This document shows positions 1 to 7,981 of a stretch of 12,360 nt of DNA, piece by piece. Below the pieces are notes generated by a model that saw only the letters and a program-made list of their open reading frames with translations, was not told the DNA's origin and searched no databases. The DNA is from Flavobacteriales bacterium UBA1112 (lineage in GTDB: Bacteria > Bacteroidota > Bacteroidia > Flavobacteriales_D > Sanyastnellaceae). Both the position numbers and the translations under genes were made by a program. Within the stretch, counting starts at the first letter, position 1. Every line of letters starts with the position of its first letter. Location of the stretch: the NCBI GenBank assembly GCA_002313415.1, contig DCBH01000134.1, positions 1 through 12,360 on the forward strand, in the 5' to 3' direction.

Positions 1-119
1 TGCTCGTGAGTGATGCGGAAATCAATCGCATGAATCCTGACAATCGTGAAATGGCCCACCAACGGAATCGTCGAACAGTTTTTAAAATTGTTCGTTTCGA
101 TTACAAGCCGAGCGAGTAA
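1..119 (+). CDS. OmpA-family outer-membrane protein, C-terminal end (partial)
   Basis: The reading frame is open from the left edge to a TAA at 117-119, giving about 39 residues. The stretch AHQRNRRTVFKIV followed by a short tail (FDYKPSE) resembles the end of the OmpA/Pal-like peptidoglycan-binding domain in Bacteroidota envelope proteins, where an N-x-R-R-T motif closes the fold. By family knowledge such proteins sit in the outer membrane or periplasm and bind the peptidoglycan stem peptide non-covalently. The N-terminal part lies outside the window, so I cannot tell which OmpA architecture (PD40 repeats, TPR, beta-barrel) it carries. purM starts three bases after the stop, so the two may be co-transcribed. 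Confidence 0.75.
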   Translation, partial: LVSDAEINRMNPDNREMAHQRNRRTVFKIVRFDYKPSE

Positions 120-122
120 ATC

Positions 123-1298
123 GTGAGCGACGCGCGTTATGCTGCACGTGGTGTTTCCGCGGGAAAGGAAGAGGTTCATGCTGCCATTCAAGGCATTGAC
201 AAAGGTCTCTTTCCCCAGGCATTTTGCAAAATCGTTCCCGATTACCTGACGGGCAGCGAGGCACATTGTGTGGTGATGCACGCCGATGGCGCTGGGACAA
301 AATCCTCCCTTGCCTACATGTATTGGAAGGAGACCGGGGATGTTGGCGTGTGGCGGGGAATTGCGCAAGACGCGCTCATTATGAATGTGGACGACTTGTT
401 GTGTGTCGGATGCACTGGCCCCATTTTGGTGTCGAGTACAATTGGCAGAAACAAACATCTTGTGCCTGGCGAAGTGATCAAAGAAATCATTCAAGGAACG
501 GAGTCCCTTTTGGCCGATTTGAGATCTCAGGGATTGGACATTCGTTCGACAGGTGGAGAGACTGCTGACGTTGGGGATTTGGTGCGTACCATCATTGTGG
601 ATTCGACGGTGGTTGCTCGCATGCGGCGCGATGAGGTGGTGGACAACGGGCAAATTGGAGTGGGAAATGTGGTGGTTGGTTTGGCGAGTTTCGGTCAAGC
701 TTCGTACGAGTCCCAATACAATGGAGGCATGGGGAGCAATGGTTTGACATCAGCAAGACATGACGTGTTTCACAAGTCCCTGGCGGCGATGTATCCCGAA
801 AGTTTTGATCCGGGCACAAATCCAGAGTATGTGTATTCTGGTACACATGGATTGACCGATTCAGTGGAGGGTTCCATTTTGGATGCAGGCCAGATGGTGC
901 TTTCCCCCACGAGGACTTATGCTCCAGTGGTTCAAGCATTCTTGAAGGCTCACAGATCCAGCATCTCTGGTATGGTTCATTGTTCAGGCGGAGCCCAAAC
1001 CAAAGTGCTGCATTTCTTGTCCTCTGGGTTGCATGTGGTTAAGGACAACTTGTTCGATGTGCCAGTCTTGTTCAGCACCATCCAAAGTGAATCTGGAACC
1101 GCATGGGAAGAAATGTACAAGGTGTTTAACATGGGACATCGTTTCGAGGTGTATACCGACGAGACCACTGCACAGGACATCATTCAAATCAGTGAGTCCT
1201 TTGGCATCGATGCTCAGATTGTTGGTCGGGTCGAAGCCACGGATGGAAGTGCCAAGGTTTCGATTTGTGGTCCCCACGGAACGTTTGTTTACACCTAA
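123..1298 (+). CDS. purM: Phosphoribosylformylglycinamidine cyclo-ligase (AIR synthetase)
   Basis: This 391-residue cytoplasmic enzyme makes aminoimidazole ribonucleotide (AIR) from FGAM with ATP, the fifth step of purine synthesis. The sequence shows the family's DGAGTK loop at residues 55-60, the DALIMNVDDLL segment at 83-93, and GGETADVGD at 144-152, which corresponds to the GGETAEMPG motif of shorter homologues. It is longer than the roughly 345-residue enterobacterial enzyme but matches the Bacteroidota long form, with the C-terminal VFNMGHR region intact. The start is GTG at 123: the encoded N-terminus (RYAARGVSAGKEEVHAAI) aligns with the family start, and no upstream in-frame start fits. 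prfA begins three bases after the stop, so purM and prfA are probably one transcript. No purine riboswitch is visible in the window. Confidence 0.95.
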   Translation: MSDARYAARGVSAGKEEVHAAIQGIDKGLFPQAFCKIVPDYLTGSEAHCVVMHADGAGTKSSLAYMYWKETGDVGVWRGIAQDALIMNVDDLLCVGCTGPILVSSTIGRNKHLVPGEVIKEIIQGTESLLADLRSQGLDIRSTGGETADVGDLVRTIIVDSTVVARMRRDEVVDNGQIGVGNVVVGLASFGQASYESQYNGGMGSNGLTSARHDVFHKSLAAMYPESFDPGTNPEYVYSGTHGLTDSVEGSILDAGQMVLSPTRTYAPVVQAFLKAHRSSISGMVHCSGGAQTKVLHFLSSGLHVVKDNLFDVPVLFSTIQSESGTAWEEMYKVFNMGHRFEVYTDETTAQDIIQISESFGIDAQIVGRVEATDGSAKVSICGPHGTFVYT

Positions 1299-1301
1299 GC
1301 C

Positions 1302-2393
1302 ATGTCTTTCGATCGCGAAGCCATCGGCGCTTGGGTGACCAAGCTTCAAAGCATCGCAGATCGCTTTGCTGAGGTCGAGAAACTCGTGTCAGATCCTGAG
1401 GTGGTCCAAGACCAGGAAGCTTTTGCCTCCTTGATGACTGAGTATCGTAAGTTGAAGCCGATGGCTGAGAAATCGAGACAGCTCGCGATGAGTTTGGCCG
1501 ACTGGGATGAAGCCAACTTGTGGGCGAATTCGGAGGATGAGGATATGCGAGAGCTTGGAAAATCAGAGCTGCCCGGTTTGACCTCTGATCTTGAGCAAGG
1601 CGTGGAGGCTGCCAAATGGATGTTGCTTCCACGGGATTCGGCCGATGATCGCGATGCAATTTTGGAGGTTCGAGCCGGGACAGGAGGGAACGAAGCTGCA
1701 CTTTTTGCCGGAGATCTTGTTCGGATGTACCTGAAACATGCAGAGGAACGCGGTTGGAAATACAGTTGGGTAGGAATGAGTGAAGGGACCATGGGCGGAT
1801 TCAAGGAGGCAGTGATTAGGTTGGAGGGAGAAGGCGTCTTTGGATGGCTCAAATTTGAGAGAGGCGTCCATCGAGTTCAGCGGGTCCCAACGACGGAATC
1901 TCAGGGGCGTGTCCATACAAGTGCAGCGACCGTGGCTGTTTTGCCTGTGGCGAGGGAGGTTGACATTGATCTCAATTTGAATGAGGTGAGGAAGGACACC
2001 TTCCGTGCGAGTGGTGCAGGAGGCCAGCATGTGAATAAGACTGAAAGTGCCGTCAGGTTGACGCACTTGCCCACGGGTACCGTGGTCGAATGTCAAGACG
2101 GACGATCTCAGCACCAGAATTACGAACGCGCGCTCGAAGTGTTGCGAAGTCGTCTTTACGATTCCGTTCGCGCATCAGTTGAAGCGGAGCGGGCAGCTGA
2201 ACGAAAGTCTCAGGTCAGTACAGGAGACCGAAGTGCCAAGATTCGCACTTACAATTTCCCTCAAGGCCGAGTAACAGATCACAGAATTGGTTTGACGGTG
2301 CACACCTTAACGGCAATTTTGGGCGGGGATCTGAAGGCGGTCATTGAAGCATTGCACGTCGCCGACCGAGCTGAGCGGTTGAAAAATCTTTGA
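1302..2393 (+). CDS. prfA: Peptide chain release factor 1 (RF1)
   Basis: RF1 enters the ribosomal A site at UAG and UAA stop codons and triggers release of the finished protein. The 363-residue product has the usual RF1 length. It has an N-terminal helical domain to about residue 105, the release-factor core, and the catalytic GGQ at 240-242 in GAGGQHVNKT. The glutamine is normally methylated by PrmC. The codon-reading tripeptide is P-T-T at 196-198 within HRVQRVPTTESQGR. This fits the RF1 P-x-T class (PAT in E. coli) and rules out RF2, which carries SPF. No programmed frameshift is present, again unlike many RF2 genes. It starts at ATG three bases after purM. A 64-base gap with weak inverted repeats separates it from pyrF. 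Confidence 0.96.
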   Translation: MSFDREAIGAWVTKLQSIADRFAEVEKLVSDPEVVQDQEAFASLMTEYRKLKPMAEKSRQLAMSLADWDEANLWANSEDEDMRELGKSELPGLTSDLEQGVEAAKWMLLPRDSADDRDAILEVRAGTGGNEAALFAGDLVRMYLKHAEERGWKYSWVGMSEGTMGGFKEAVIRLEGEGVFGWLKFERGVHRVQRVPTTESQGRVHTSAATVAVLPVAREVDIDLNLNEVRKDTFRASGAGGQHVNKTESAVRLTHLPTGTVVECQDGRSQHQNYERALEVLRSRLYDSVRASVEAERAAERKSQVSTGDRSAKIRTYNFPQGRVTDHRIGLTVHTLTAILGGDLKAVIEALHVADRAERLKNL

Positions 2394-2457
2394 CAACCCC
2401 CATGTCTGAGAGGGTTTAACGCGGGATTTTCGAGGTTCCTTTCCCGAACTTTACGTC

Positions 2458-3327
2458 ATGTCTTTCTCTCGACATTCCCGACGGCAACCATCCAACTTGT
2501 TGCAAACGACGGAGGGTTTGTTCACTGCCATTCAGACCAAGGGCTCCTATCTATGTGTGGGTCTCGATCCTGATCCAGAATTGATTCCAGCAGCTTTCGG
2601 TGAAGGGGTAGAGGGCATGGAAGCGTTTTGCAAGGACATCGTTTCAGCGACGCATCATGTCGCAGTCGCTTACAAGCCCAATTTGGCATTTTTTGAACAG
2701 TACGGCGCAGAAGGATGGGCGGCACTTGAACGCGTGGTCGACAGCATTTCTAGTGATGTTTTGGTCATTGCAGATGCCAAGCGAGGTGACATTGGAAATA
2801 CGGCAACGCGCTACGCAAGAGCCATGTTTGTAGGGCTTGGAGCAGACGCTGTGACCGTGGCACCCTACATGGGACGCGACAGCGTAGAGCCCTTCACAGC
2901 GTTTCAAGATCGGTGGACCATTTTGCTGGCTTTGACATCCAATCAAAGCGCAGAGGATTTTGAGTTTCACGGAACCAATCCCCTGTTCAAAGAAGTGCTG
3001 ATGCAAAGTCAAACATTTTCTGGTTCTGAAAGGCTGATGTATGTCGTTGGAGCCACCCGACCTTCCATGTTAAGGGACATCCGAGAGATGGTCCCGAATG
3101 CATTCTTGCTGGTCCCTGGCGTCGGAGCACAGGGTGGGAACGTATCGAATGTCGCGAAATATGGCATGAATCGTCATTGTGGCTTGTTGGTCAACAGTTC
3201 ACGGGGCATTTTATATGCTGCCGGCCCTCAAGCGAGTCGTGAAGAGGCCCTTCTTGCGGCCAAGAAGGCGGCCGAAGAGTTGGCAGCACAAATGCTTGAG
3301 ACGTTAGAGATCGGAGGGATTCGCTGA
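2458..3327 (+). CDS. pyrF: Orotidine 5'-phosphate decarboxylase, type 2
   Basis: This enzyme converts OMP to UMP, the last step of de novo pyrimidine synthesis, in the cytoplasm. The sequence shows the barrel entry CVGLDPD at residues 33-39, YKPN at 72-75, and the catalytic DAKRGDI at 106-112, with the key Lys108 and Asp111. The R-G-D-I form of the motif and the length of 289 residues assign it to the type-2 (long) family common in Bacteroidota and mycobacteria rather than the roughly 240-residue enterobacterial type. The ATG at 2458 adds about 15 residues (MSFSRHSRRQ...) to the usual start, so a later start cannot be excluded, although no better ATG lies before the conserved core. The prfA-pyrF pairing recurs in related genomes. 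Confidence 0.94.
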   Translation: MSFSRHSRRQPSNLLQTTEGLFTAIQTKGSYLCVGLDPDPELIPAAFGEGVEGMEAFCKDIVSATHHVAVAYKPNLAFFEQYGAEGWAALERVVDSISSDVLVIADAKRGDIGNTATRYARAMFVGLGADAVTVAPYMGRDSVEPFTAFQDRWTILLALTSNQSAEDFEFHGTNPLFKEVLMQSQTFSGSERLMYVVGATRPSMLRDIREMVPNAFLLVPGVGAQGGNVSNVAKYGMNRHCGLLVNSSRGILYAAGPQASREEALLAAKKAAEELAAQMLETLEIGGIR

Positions 3328-3371
3328 GACGCGCGCAAAATTCACGTCGTCCTATGCAAAACGCATGATTC

Positions 3372-4445
3372 ATGAAAAGTGATGCTCCCATGGCGCGTCG
3401 TAGATTAGAAGCGATGATGATGTTTTCTTTTCGTGTCTTTCCCAGAATCTATCTCGCGGTCGCATTCGTGATTGGTGTGGTCATTTTTGGGAGTGTTGGG
3501 TACATGGTTGTGGAAGGATACTCGTGGGTAGAGGCGCTGTTCATGACCATCATCACTGTGTCGACTGTTGGTTTTGGAGAGGTGCGACCGCTCAGTGAGC
3601 AGGGGATGGTGTTCACCACAATATTGATCATGGGAAGCCTAGGTACGTTCGCGTACTCGATTTCCGCCTTGACGACGTACTTTGTCAATGGCGAATACCG
3701 AAACACATTTAAAGAAGCTCGTTTGAAAAAAGAAGTTGAAAAATTGACTGGACATGTCATTGTGTGTGGTCTTGGTCGCGTTGGGGAAATGGCGGTTCAA
3801 GAATTGGTGGATCACAACACACCCGTGGTGATTGTGGAAGCGGACGCGGAAGAGGCTGAGCGTCTCGAGGAGAAGGGATTTCTGGTGATTCCTGGCGATG
3901 CCACGCGAGATGAAAATTTGGCTGATGCCGGCATCACACGGGCCAAGTCTGTCATCACTACACTCCCTGACGATGCTCAAAATCTGTACGTCGTACTCGC
4001 AGCACGGGAAATGGCCCCCGACATTCACATCATCAGTCGTGCATCCATGTCCAACTCGGTAAGCAAGCTACGTGTGGCTGGCGCAAACAATGTCATCATG
4101 CCTGACAAGGTCGGTGGAGCTCATATGGCATCGCTTGTCGTCATGCCAGATGTTCTGGAATTTTTGGATCACGTTCGCATTCAAGGTGCGGATGAAATCA
4201 ATTTGGAAGAAATCCCAGTAAATGTCCTGCCACAAGGTCTGAAGACGGCAACCCTCGGTGAACTCGATGCGAGAAATCGCGTGGGAATCAATGTGGTGGG
4301 AGTCAAAAAATCAGATGGGGATTTCATCATTAATCCGGGTGCAGATACCCCTCTAGATGACGCATGCAAGCTTTTTGTCTTAGGCACTGTCGAGCAAATT
4401 CGTACGCTGAATCGCGTCCTGGGCATTCAGCTTCCTCAAGTTTGA
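3372..4445 (+). CDS. Two-TM potassium channel with TrkA/RCK regulatory domains
   Basis: The 357-residue product has the layout of MthK-like K+ channels. TM1 spans about residues 27-46, then a pore helix and the selectivity filter TVGFGE at 65-70, TM2 at about 79-104, and a cytoplasmic RCK part. The RCK-N (TrkA-N) Rossmann domain begins near residue 128 with VIVCGLGRVGEM (GxGxxG, 133-138) and an acidic residue in VIVEAD after the second strand, typical of nucleotide binding. An RCK-C domain probably fills the last 90 or so residues. Members are tetrameric inner-membrane channels gated by ligands such as Ca2+ or nucleotides bound to the RCK ring; the ligand cannot be read here. Several ATGs lie close together (3372, 3390, 3414, 3417, 3420), so the exact start is uncertain. 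The symporter gene starts 13 bases after the stop. Confidence 0.88.
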   Translation: MKSDAPMARRRLEAMMMFSFRVFPRIYLAVAFVIGVVIFGSVGYMVVEGYSWVEALFMTIITVSTVGFGEVRPLSEQGMVFTTILIMGSLGTFAYSISALTTYFVNGEYRNTFKEARLKKEVEKLTGHVIVCGLGRVGEMAVQELVDHNTPVVIVEADAEEAERLEEKGFLVIPGDATRDENLADAGITRAKSVITTLPDDAQNLYVVLAAREMAPDIHIISRASMSNSVSKLRVAGANNVIMPDKVGGAHMASLVVMPDVLEFLDHVRIQGADEINLEEIPVNVLPQGLKTATLGELDARNRVGINVVGVKKSDGDFIINPGADTPLDDACKLFVLGTVEQIRTLNRVLGIQLPQV

Positions 4446-4458
4446 TAAAATCGCAAGT

Positions 4459-5997
4459 ATGATTCCACGTTTCACATTCCTCATGCTTTCCTGTTTGCCC
4501 TGGTTGGCTCATGCTCAAAACAGTGTAGACGATCGCATCAACGCGGTGATGGAGCCTGTCACGAACGCCATTATGAGTGTCATTTTCTTCACCGTTCCCA
4601 TAGGGGGAGGTCGTGAAGTACCCTTTGTTTTGATTTGGTTGTTGACGGGCGCTTTAATCTTCACGGTCTACAATCGATTCGTCAACATCACGGCATTTAG
4701 GCATGCGTTGGATGTCGTTCGCGGCAAATTTGACGACCCCAATCACAAGGGAGAAGTCAGTCACTTCCAAGCTCTGACAGCAGCATTGTCGGGAACTGTG
4801 GGCGTTGGGAATATTGCGGGTGTTGCTGTGGCGGTATCACTTGGTGGTCCTGGAGCTACTTTTTGGATGATTGTGGCCGGCATGTTGGGCATGAGTTCCA
4901 AGTTTGTTGAATGCACCCTTGGGACAAAGTATCGCAGGGTCAACCAGGACGGGAGCATTTCAGGCGGTCCGATGTACTACCTCCGAGATGGCTTGGCAAG
5001 GCAAAATAGGGACGGCTTGGGTGCCGTGTTGGCTGTTCTATTTGCCATTGCGTGCATTGGAGGTTCGTTTGGTGGTGGCAACATGGTACAAATCAATCAA
5101 GCCACGAGCCAACTAATCGCAGTGACTGGTGGAGAGGCCTCTGTGTTTTACGGAAACAGTTGGATTTTTGGTGTCATGATGGCCGTGGTTGTGGCAGCCA
5201 TCATTCTTGGTGGAATCAAGAGCATTGCAAAAGTCACGGACAAGGTGGTGCCCTTCATGGTTGGCATCTACATCCTTGGTGCGCTGGCTGTCATCTTCGG
5301 AAATCTTGCCGAAGTGCCAACTGCATTTGGTAAAATTGTGAGTGGCGCATTCAACAGCAATGCGATGTACGGAGGGATTGTAGGGGTTTTAATCCAAGGC
5401 TTCAAACGTGCTGCTTTTTCGAACGAGGCTGGCATTGGTTCTGCCTCCATTGCTCACAGTGCAGCCAAGACCGATGAGCCCGTAAGTGAGGGAATTGTTG
5501 CATTGCTAGAGCCGTTCATTGATACTGTGGTCATTTGTACAATGACAGCTCTTGTAATTGTCATTTCTGATTATGGAGCTTATGATCAAGCGGGTGTTTT
5601 GGCCAGTGCGCAGGCAGGTGAACTGCAAGCAATCAACTTGACATCCTCGGCGTTTAGCCAAACGCTGTCGTGGTTTCCTGTAGTCTTGTCTGTTGCGGTG
5701 ATTTTGTTCGCGTTAAGTACGATGATTAGCTGGAGCTATTACGGACTGAAGGCTTGGACATTCCTCTTCGGCGAGACGCGTGCCATGGATATTACTTACA
5801 AGGCTTTGTTTTGTGTCTTTGTGATTGTGGGCTCGGCCATCAGTGCCCAAAGTGTTTTTGATTTTGGAGATGCCATGATTTTTGCCATGTGCTTCCCGAA
5901 CGTTTTGGGTTTGTACTTCCTCGCTCGCGAAGTAAAAGAGGATTTGAAAGATTACATGAGGAGAGTGAAAAGTGGAGAAATCAAGAAATACGACTGA
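4459..5997 (+). CDS. Alanine/glycine:cation symporter (AGCS family)
   Basis: This 512-residue inner-membrane protein should import alanine, glycine or a related small amino acid with Na+ (or H+). The AGCS signature is clear at residues 133-160 or so (LGGPGATFWMIVAGMLGM, then SSKFVECTLGTKYR), followed by SGGPMYYLRDGL, and the later FSNEAGIGSASIAHSAA segment is characteristic of the family. Around ten hydrophobic segments follow. The first 19 residues look like a cleavable signal peptide (MIPRFTF..., hydrophobic stretch, then AHA before QN). This extra N-terminal piece and the VPIGGG segment after it occur in Bacteroidota members but not in the classic bacterial ones. The substrate cannot be decided from sequence. 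The gene lies 13 bases after the K+ channel and overlaps the HHH gene by 26 bases, suggesting a three-gene transcript. Confidence 0.9.
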   Translation: MIPRFTFLMLSCLPWLAHAQNSVDDRINAVMEPVTNAIMSVIFFTVPIGGGREVPFVLIWLLTGALIFTVYNRFVNITAFRHALDVVRGKFDDPNHKGEVSHFQALTAALSGTVGVGNIAGVAVAVSLGGPGATFWMIVAGMLGMSSKFVECTLGTKYRRVNQDGSISGGPMYYLRDGLARQNRDGLGAVLAVLFAIACIGGSFGGGNMVQINQATSQLIAVTGGEASVFYGNSWIFGVMMAVVVAAIILGGIKSIAKVTDKVVPFMVGIYILGALAVIFGNLAEVPTAFGKIVSGAFNSNAMYGGIVGVLIQGFKRAAFSNEAGIGSASIAHSAAKTDEPVSEGIVALLEPFIDTVVICTMTALVIVISDYGAYDQAGVLASAQAGELQAINLTSSAFSQTLSWFPVVLSVAVILFALSTMISWSYYGLKAWTFLFGETRAMDITYKALFCVFVIVGSAISAQSVFDFGDAMIFAMCFPNVLGLYFLAREVKEDLKDYMRRVKSGEIKKYD

Positions 5998-6694
5998 TTC
6001 TAGGTCAGTTTTCTTTGATGGCAAATACGCCCAGCTTCGCCATTGGAGTTGGGCGGGCCTGTTGGTTGGCGGAGCTGTCATAAGCCATGCTTGGCGAATG
6101 CACGCATGGGAACAACGTCTCTTGAATGTGCCTCGAGCCACAGTTCCTGAATTGCTTTGCTGGCTTGATCAAGCCGAGGCGATGACGTCGCCCAAACTCA
6201 AATCCAAGTTGCTCATTCGTCCGAGGCCAGCCCCAATTGCAAGTGACAATCACCCAAGAGGTAAGGCACAAACTCAGAGTCGGGAAAGACGTCAGATTAA
6301 TGTCAATTTCTCAAACGCCGAGGAATGGGACATTGTGCCTGGCATCGGTCCGGTCCTTTCTCGTCGCATTGTCAAGTTTAGAGATGCTTTGGGAGGATTT
6401 GTCTCAATAGACCAGTTGTACAAAGTCTATGGTTTGGATTCTTCGGTCATCAAGAACATCGAACCTGATTTGATTTTGACCCCCAACTCACATCAAACCA
6501 TCTGTTTGGATTCAGTCTCATTTCAGAGGCTGATTCGACACCCCTTGTTCAATGCGGAGCAATCGCGTCGTGTTCTTCGGGCTTGGGGTAGGGGGACGAA
6601 TTTGGATGATTTCTGGTTTCGAATGTCTGCGTCAGATGAGGAACGTCAATTGTGGTCGCCCTACCTCCGTACATGCCCAAGAAGTGCAGGGTAA
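5972..6694 (+). CDS. Membrane-anchored helix-hairpin-helix (ComEA-like) protein
   Basis: The 240-residue product has a short polar N-terminus, one likely membrane segment (about residues 25-41, WSWAGLLVGGAVISHAW), a basic linker (about 80-108), and a helix-hairpin-helix domain at about 112-168. The domain contains PGIGPVLSRRIVKFRDALGGF (123-143), with the PGIGP hairpin typical of ComEA-type non-specific DNA binders. A second, degenerate HHH-like unit may lie at 179-232 (RHPLFNAEQSRRVLRAW), lacking the GxG hairpin. The start is GTG at 5972, preceded by AGGAG at 5959-5963, unusual for this phylum; the next in-frame ATG (about 6098) would remove the membrane segment. The start overlaps the symporter by 26 bases, implying translational coupling. 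Function is unknown. A role in DNA binding or uptake at the membrane is only an inference from the domain. Confidence 0.75.
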   Translation: MEKSRNTTDSRSVFFDGKYAQLRHWSWAGLLVGGAVISHAWRMHAWEQRLLNVPRATVPELLCWLDQAEAMTSPKLKSKLLIRPRPAPIASDNHPRGKAQTQSRERRQINVNFSNAEEWDIVPGIGPVLSRRIVKFRDALGGFVSIDQLYKVYGLDSSVIKNIEPDLILTPNSHQTICLDSVSFQRLIRHPLFNAEQSRRVLRAWGRGTNLDDFWFRMSASDEERQLWSPYLRTCPRSAG

Positions 6695-6760
6695 AACGTA
6701 TCGGAGTTGGTGCGTTGAGGGCACTTTATCGACCTTTATCTCCTACGTCAATAGAAACAC

Positions 6761-7903
6761 ATGCAATTATCACTGACCTCAGACCAGCGTTTGATGCGAG
6801 ACAGCATTCGTGATTTCGCACAAAGGGAAATTTTGCCGCATCGTTTGCAGTGGGACGAAAAGCAGCATTTTCCTCGTGAGCTATTCAGCGCAATGGGTGA
6901 ATTGGGACTGATGGGTGTCCTGGTTCCAGAGCAATATGGCGGCGCGGGTCTCGGGTATTACGAGTATAAAATGGCGATTGAAGAGCTTGCCAAGGTATGT
7001 GGTTCAATTGGCTTGTCCATGGCTGCTCACAACAGCCTTTGTACAGGGCATATTCTGCAATTTGGCAATGAGGAACAAAAACAGCGTTGGTTGCCCAAAC
7101 TCGCCTCAGGAGAGTGGATAGGAGCATGGGGTTTAACTGAAGCGAATACAGGTAGCGATGCCATGAGAATGCGGTGTGTCGCTGAAAGAAATGGAGACGA
7201 ATGGATTCTTAACGGCACCAAAAATTGGATTACCCATGGCCTCAGTGGAGATGTGACCGTGGTGCTCGCAAGAACGGGGGAATTGTTGGACAGCAGGGGA
7301 ATTACAGCTTTTGTCGTTGAGCGAGGAACACCTGGCTTTTCCGGTGGGAAAAAAGAAAACAAATTGGGCATGCGCTCCAGTGAAACGGCGGAAATTATAT
7401 TTGACCAATGCAGGGTGCCCGCCAGCCATGTACTGGGAGAAGTTGGACAGGGATTTATACAGGCAATGAAGGTTCTGGATGGCGGTCGAATCAGCATTGC
7501 CTCTTTGGCCTTGGGCATGGCTAAAGGAGCAATGGAGACAGCTGTCCAATACGCCAAAGAGCGGGAACAGTTTGGTCAGCCCATTGCCAAATTTCAAGCA
7601 ATCGCGTTCAAGTTGGCAGACATGGCGACGGCCATTGAAGCCTCGGATTTGCTGACCTTACAGGCTTGTGAGCTCAAATCTCAGGGTATGCCAGTGACCA
7701 AAGAGAGTGCCATGGCAAAGTATGAGGCCAGTGAAGTGTGTGTGCGCGTCGCGACTGAAGCGATTCAAATTTTGGGTGGATATGGTTACACCAAAGACTT
7801 TCCCGCGGAGAAATTTTATCGCGACAGCAAGCTGTGTACAATTGGGGAGGGAACGAGTGAGATACAGAAATTGGTGATCAGCAGAGAATTGCTCAGCAGC
7901 TGA
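6761..7903 (+). CDS. Acyl-CoA dehydrogenase
   Basis: This FAD enzyme introduces the alpha-beta double bond in acyl-CoA and passes electrons to electron-transfer flavoprotein; it acts in the cytoplasm in fatty-acid or branched-chain amino-acid breakdown. The 380-residue length is that of short/medium-chain members. Visible features are the FAD and substrate motif AWGLTEANTGSDAM (122-135), the C-terminal REQFGQPIAKFQA segment (268-280), ILGGYGYTKDFPAEKFYRD (337-355), and IGEGTSEIQ (361-369), in which Glu363 is at the position of the catalytic base of SCAD/MCAD. The region where isovaleryl-CoA dehydrogenase carries its base reads LDGGRISIA, arguing against that subtype. Chain-length specificity is not readable. 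It follows a 66-base gap after the HHH gene and has no visible beta-oxidation neighbours here. Confidence 0.94.
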   Translation: MQLSLTSDQRLMRDSIRDFAQREILPHRLQWDEKQHFPRELFSAMGELGLMGVLVPEQYGGAGLGYYEYKMAIEELAKVCGSIGLSMAAHNSLCTGHILQFGNEEQKQRWLPKLASGEWIGAWGLTEANTGSDAMRMRCVAERNGDEWILNGTKNWITHGLSGDVTVVLARTGELLDSRGITAFVVERGTPGFSGGKKENKLGMRSSETAEIIFDQCRVPASHVLGEVGQGFIQAMKVLDGGRISIASLALGMAKGAMETAVQYAKEREQFGQPIAKFQAIAFKLADMATAIEASDLLTLQACELKSQGMPVTKESAMAKYEASEVCVRVATEAIQILGGYGYTKDFPAEKFYRDSKLCTIGEGTSEIQKLVISRELLSS

Positions 7904-7905
7904 GG

Positions 7906-7934
7906 TTGTATTGTTTAAAAATTTCCTATTTTTG
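7906..7934 (+). promoter_or_regulatory. Bacteroidota sigma-A promoter of rpsU
   Basis: TTG at 7906-7908 and TATTTTTG at 7927-7934 match the phylum's TTG / TAnnTTTG consensus with an 18-base spacer. Transcription would start about 7940, giving a leader of roughly 40 bases before rpsU. The promoter sits immediately after the acyl-CoA dehydrogenase stop, so rpsU is a separate unit. Confidence 0.7.
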
Positions 7935-7939
7935 TCGCC

Positions 7940-7963
7940 CATTCGGAATACAGTCATTCGGAA
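7940..7963 (+). repeat. Tandem CATTCGGAA repeat in rpsU leader
   Basis: CATTCGGAA occurs at 7940-7948 and again at 7955-7963, a 15-base period, between the predicted rpsU promoter and the rpsU start. It could be an RNA- or DNA-binding site, or chance. No function is established. Confidence 0.5.
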
Positions 7964-7981
7964 ACAAGCCAATAGTTTAGC

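Noticed and set aside
1189..2114. Several overlapping minus-strand open frames opposite purM and prfA
   Set aside because: They lie opposite strongly conserved coding sequence and show no domain signature.
2395..2446. Inverted repeats (AACCC/GGGTT and CGGGA/TCCCG) between prfA and pyrF as a terminator
   Set aside because: The stems are only 5 bp with long loops and neither is followed by a T run, so the support is too weak to list as a terminator.
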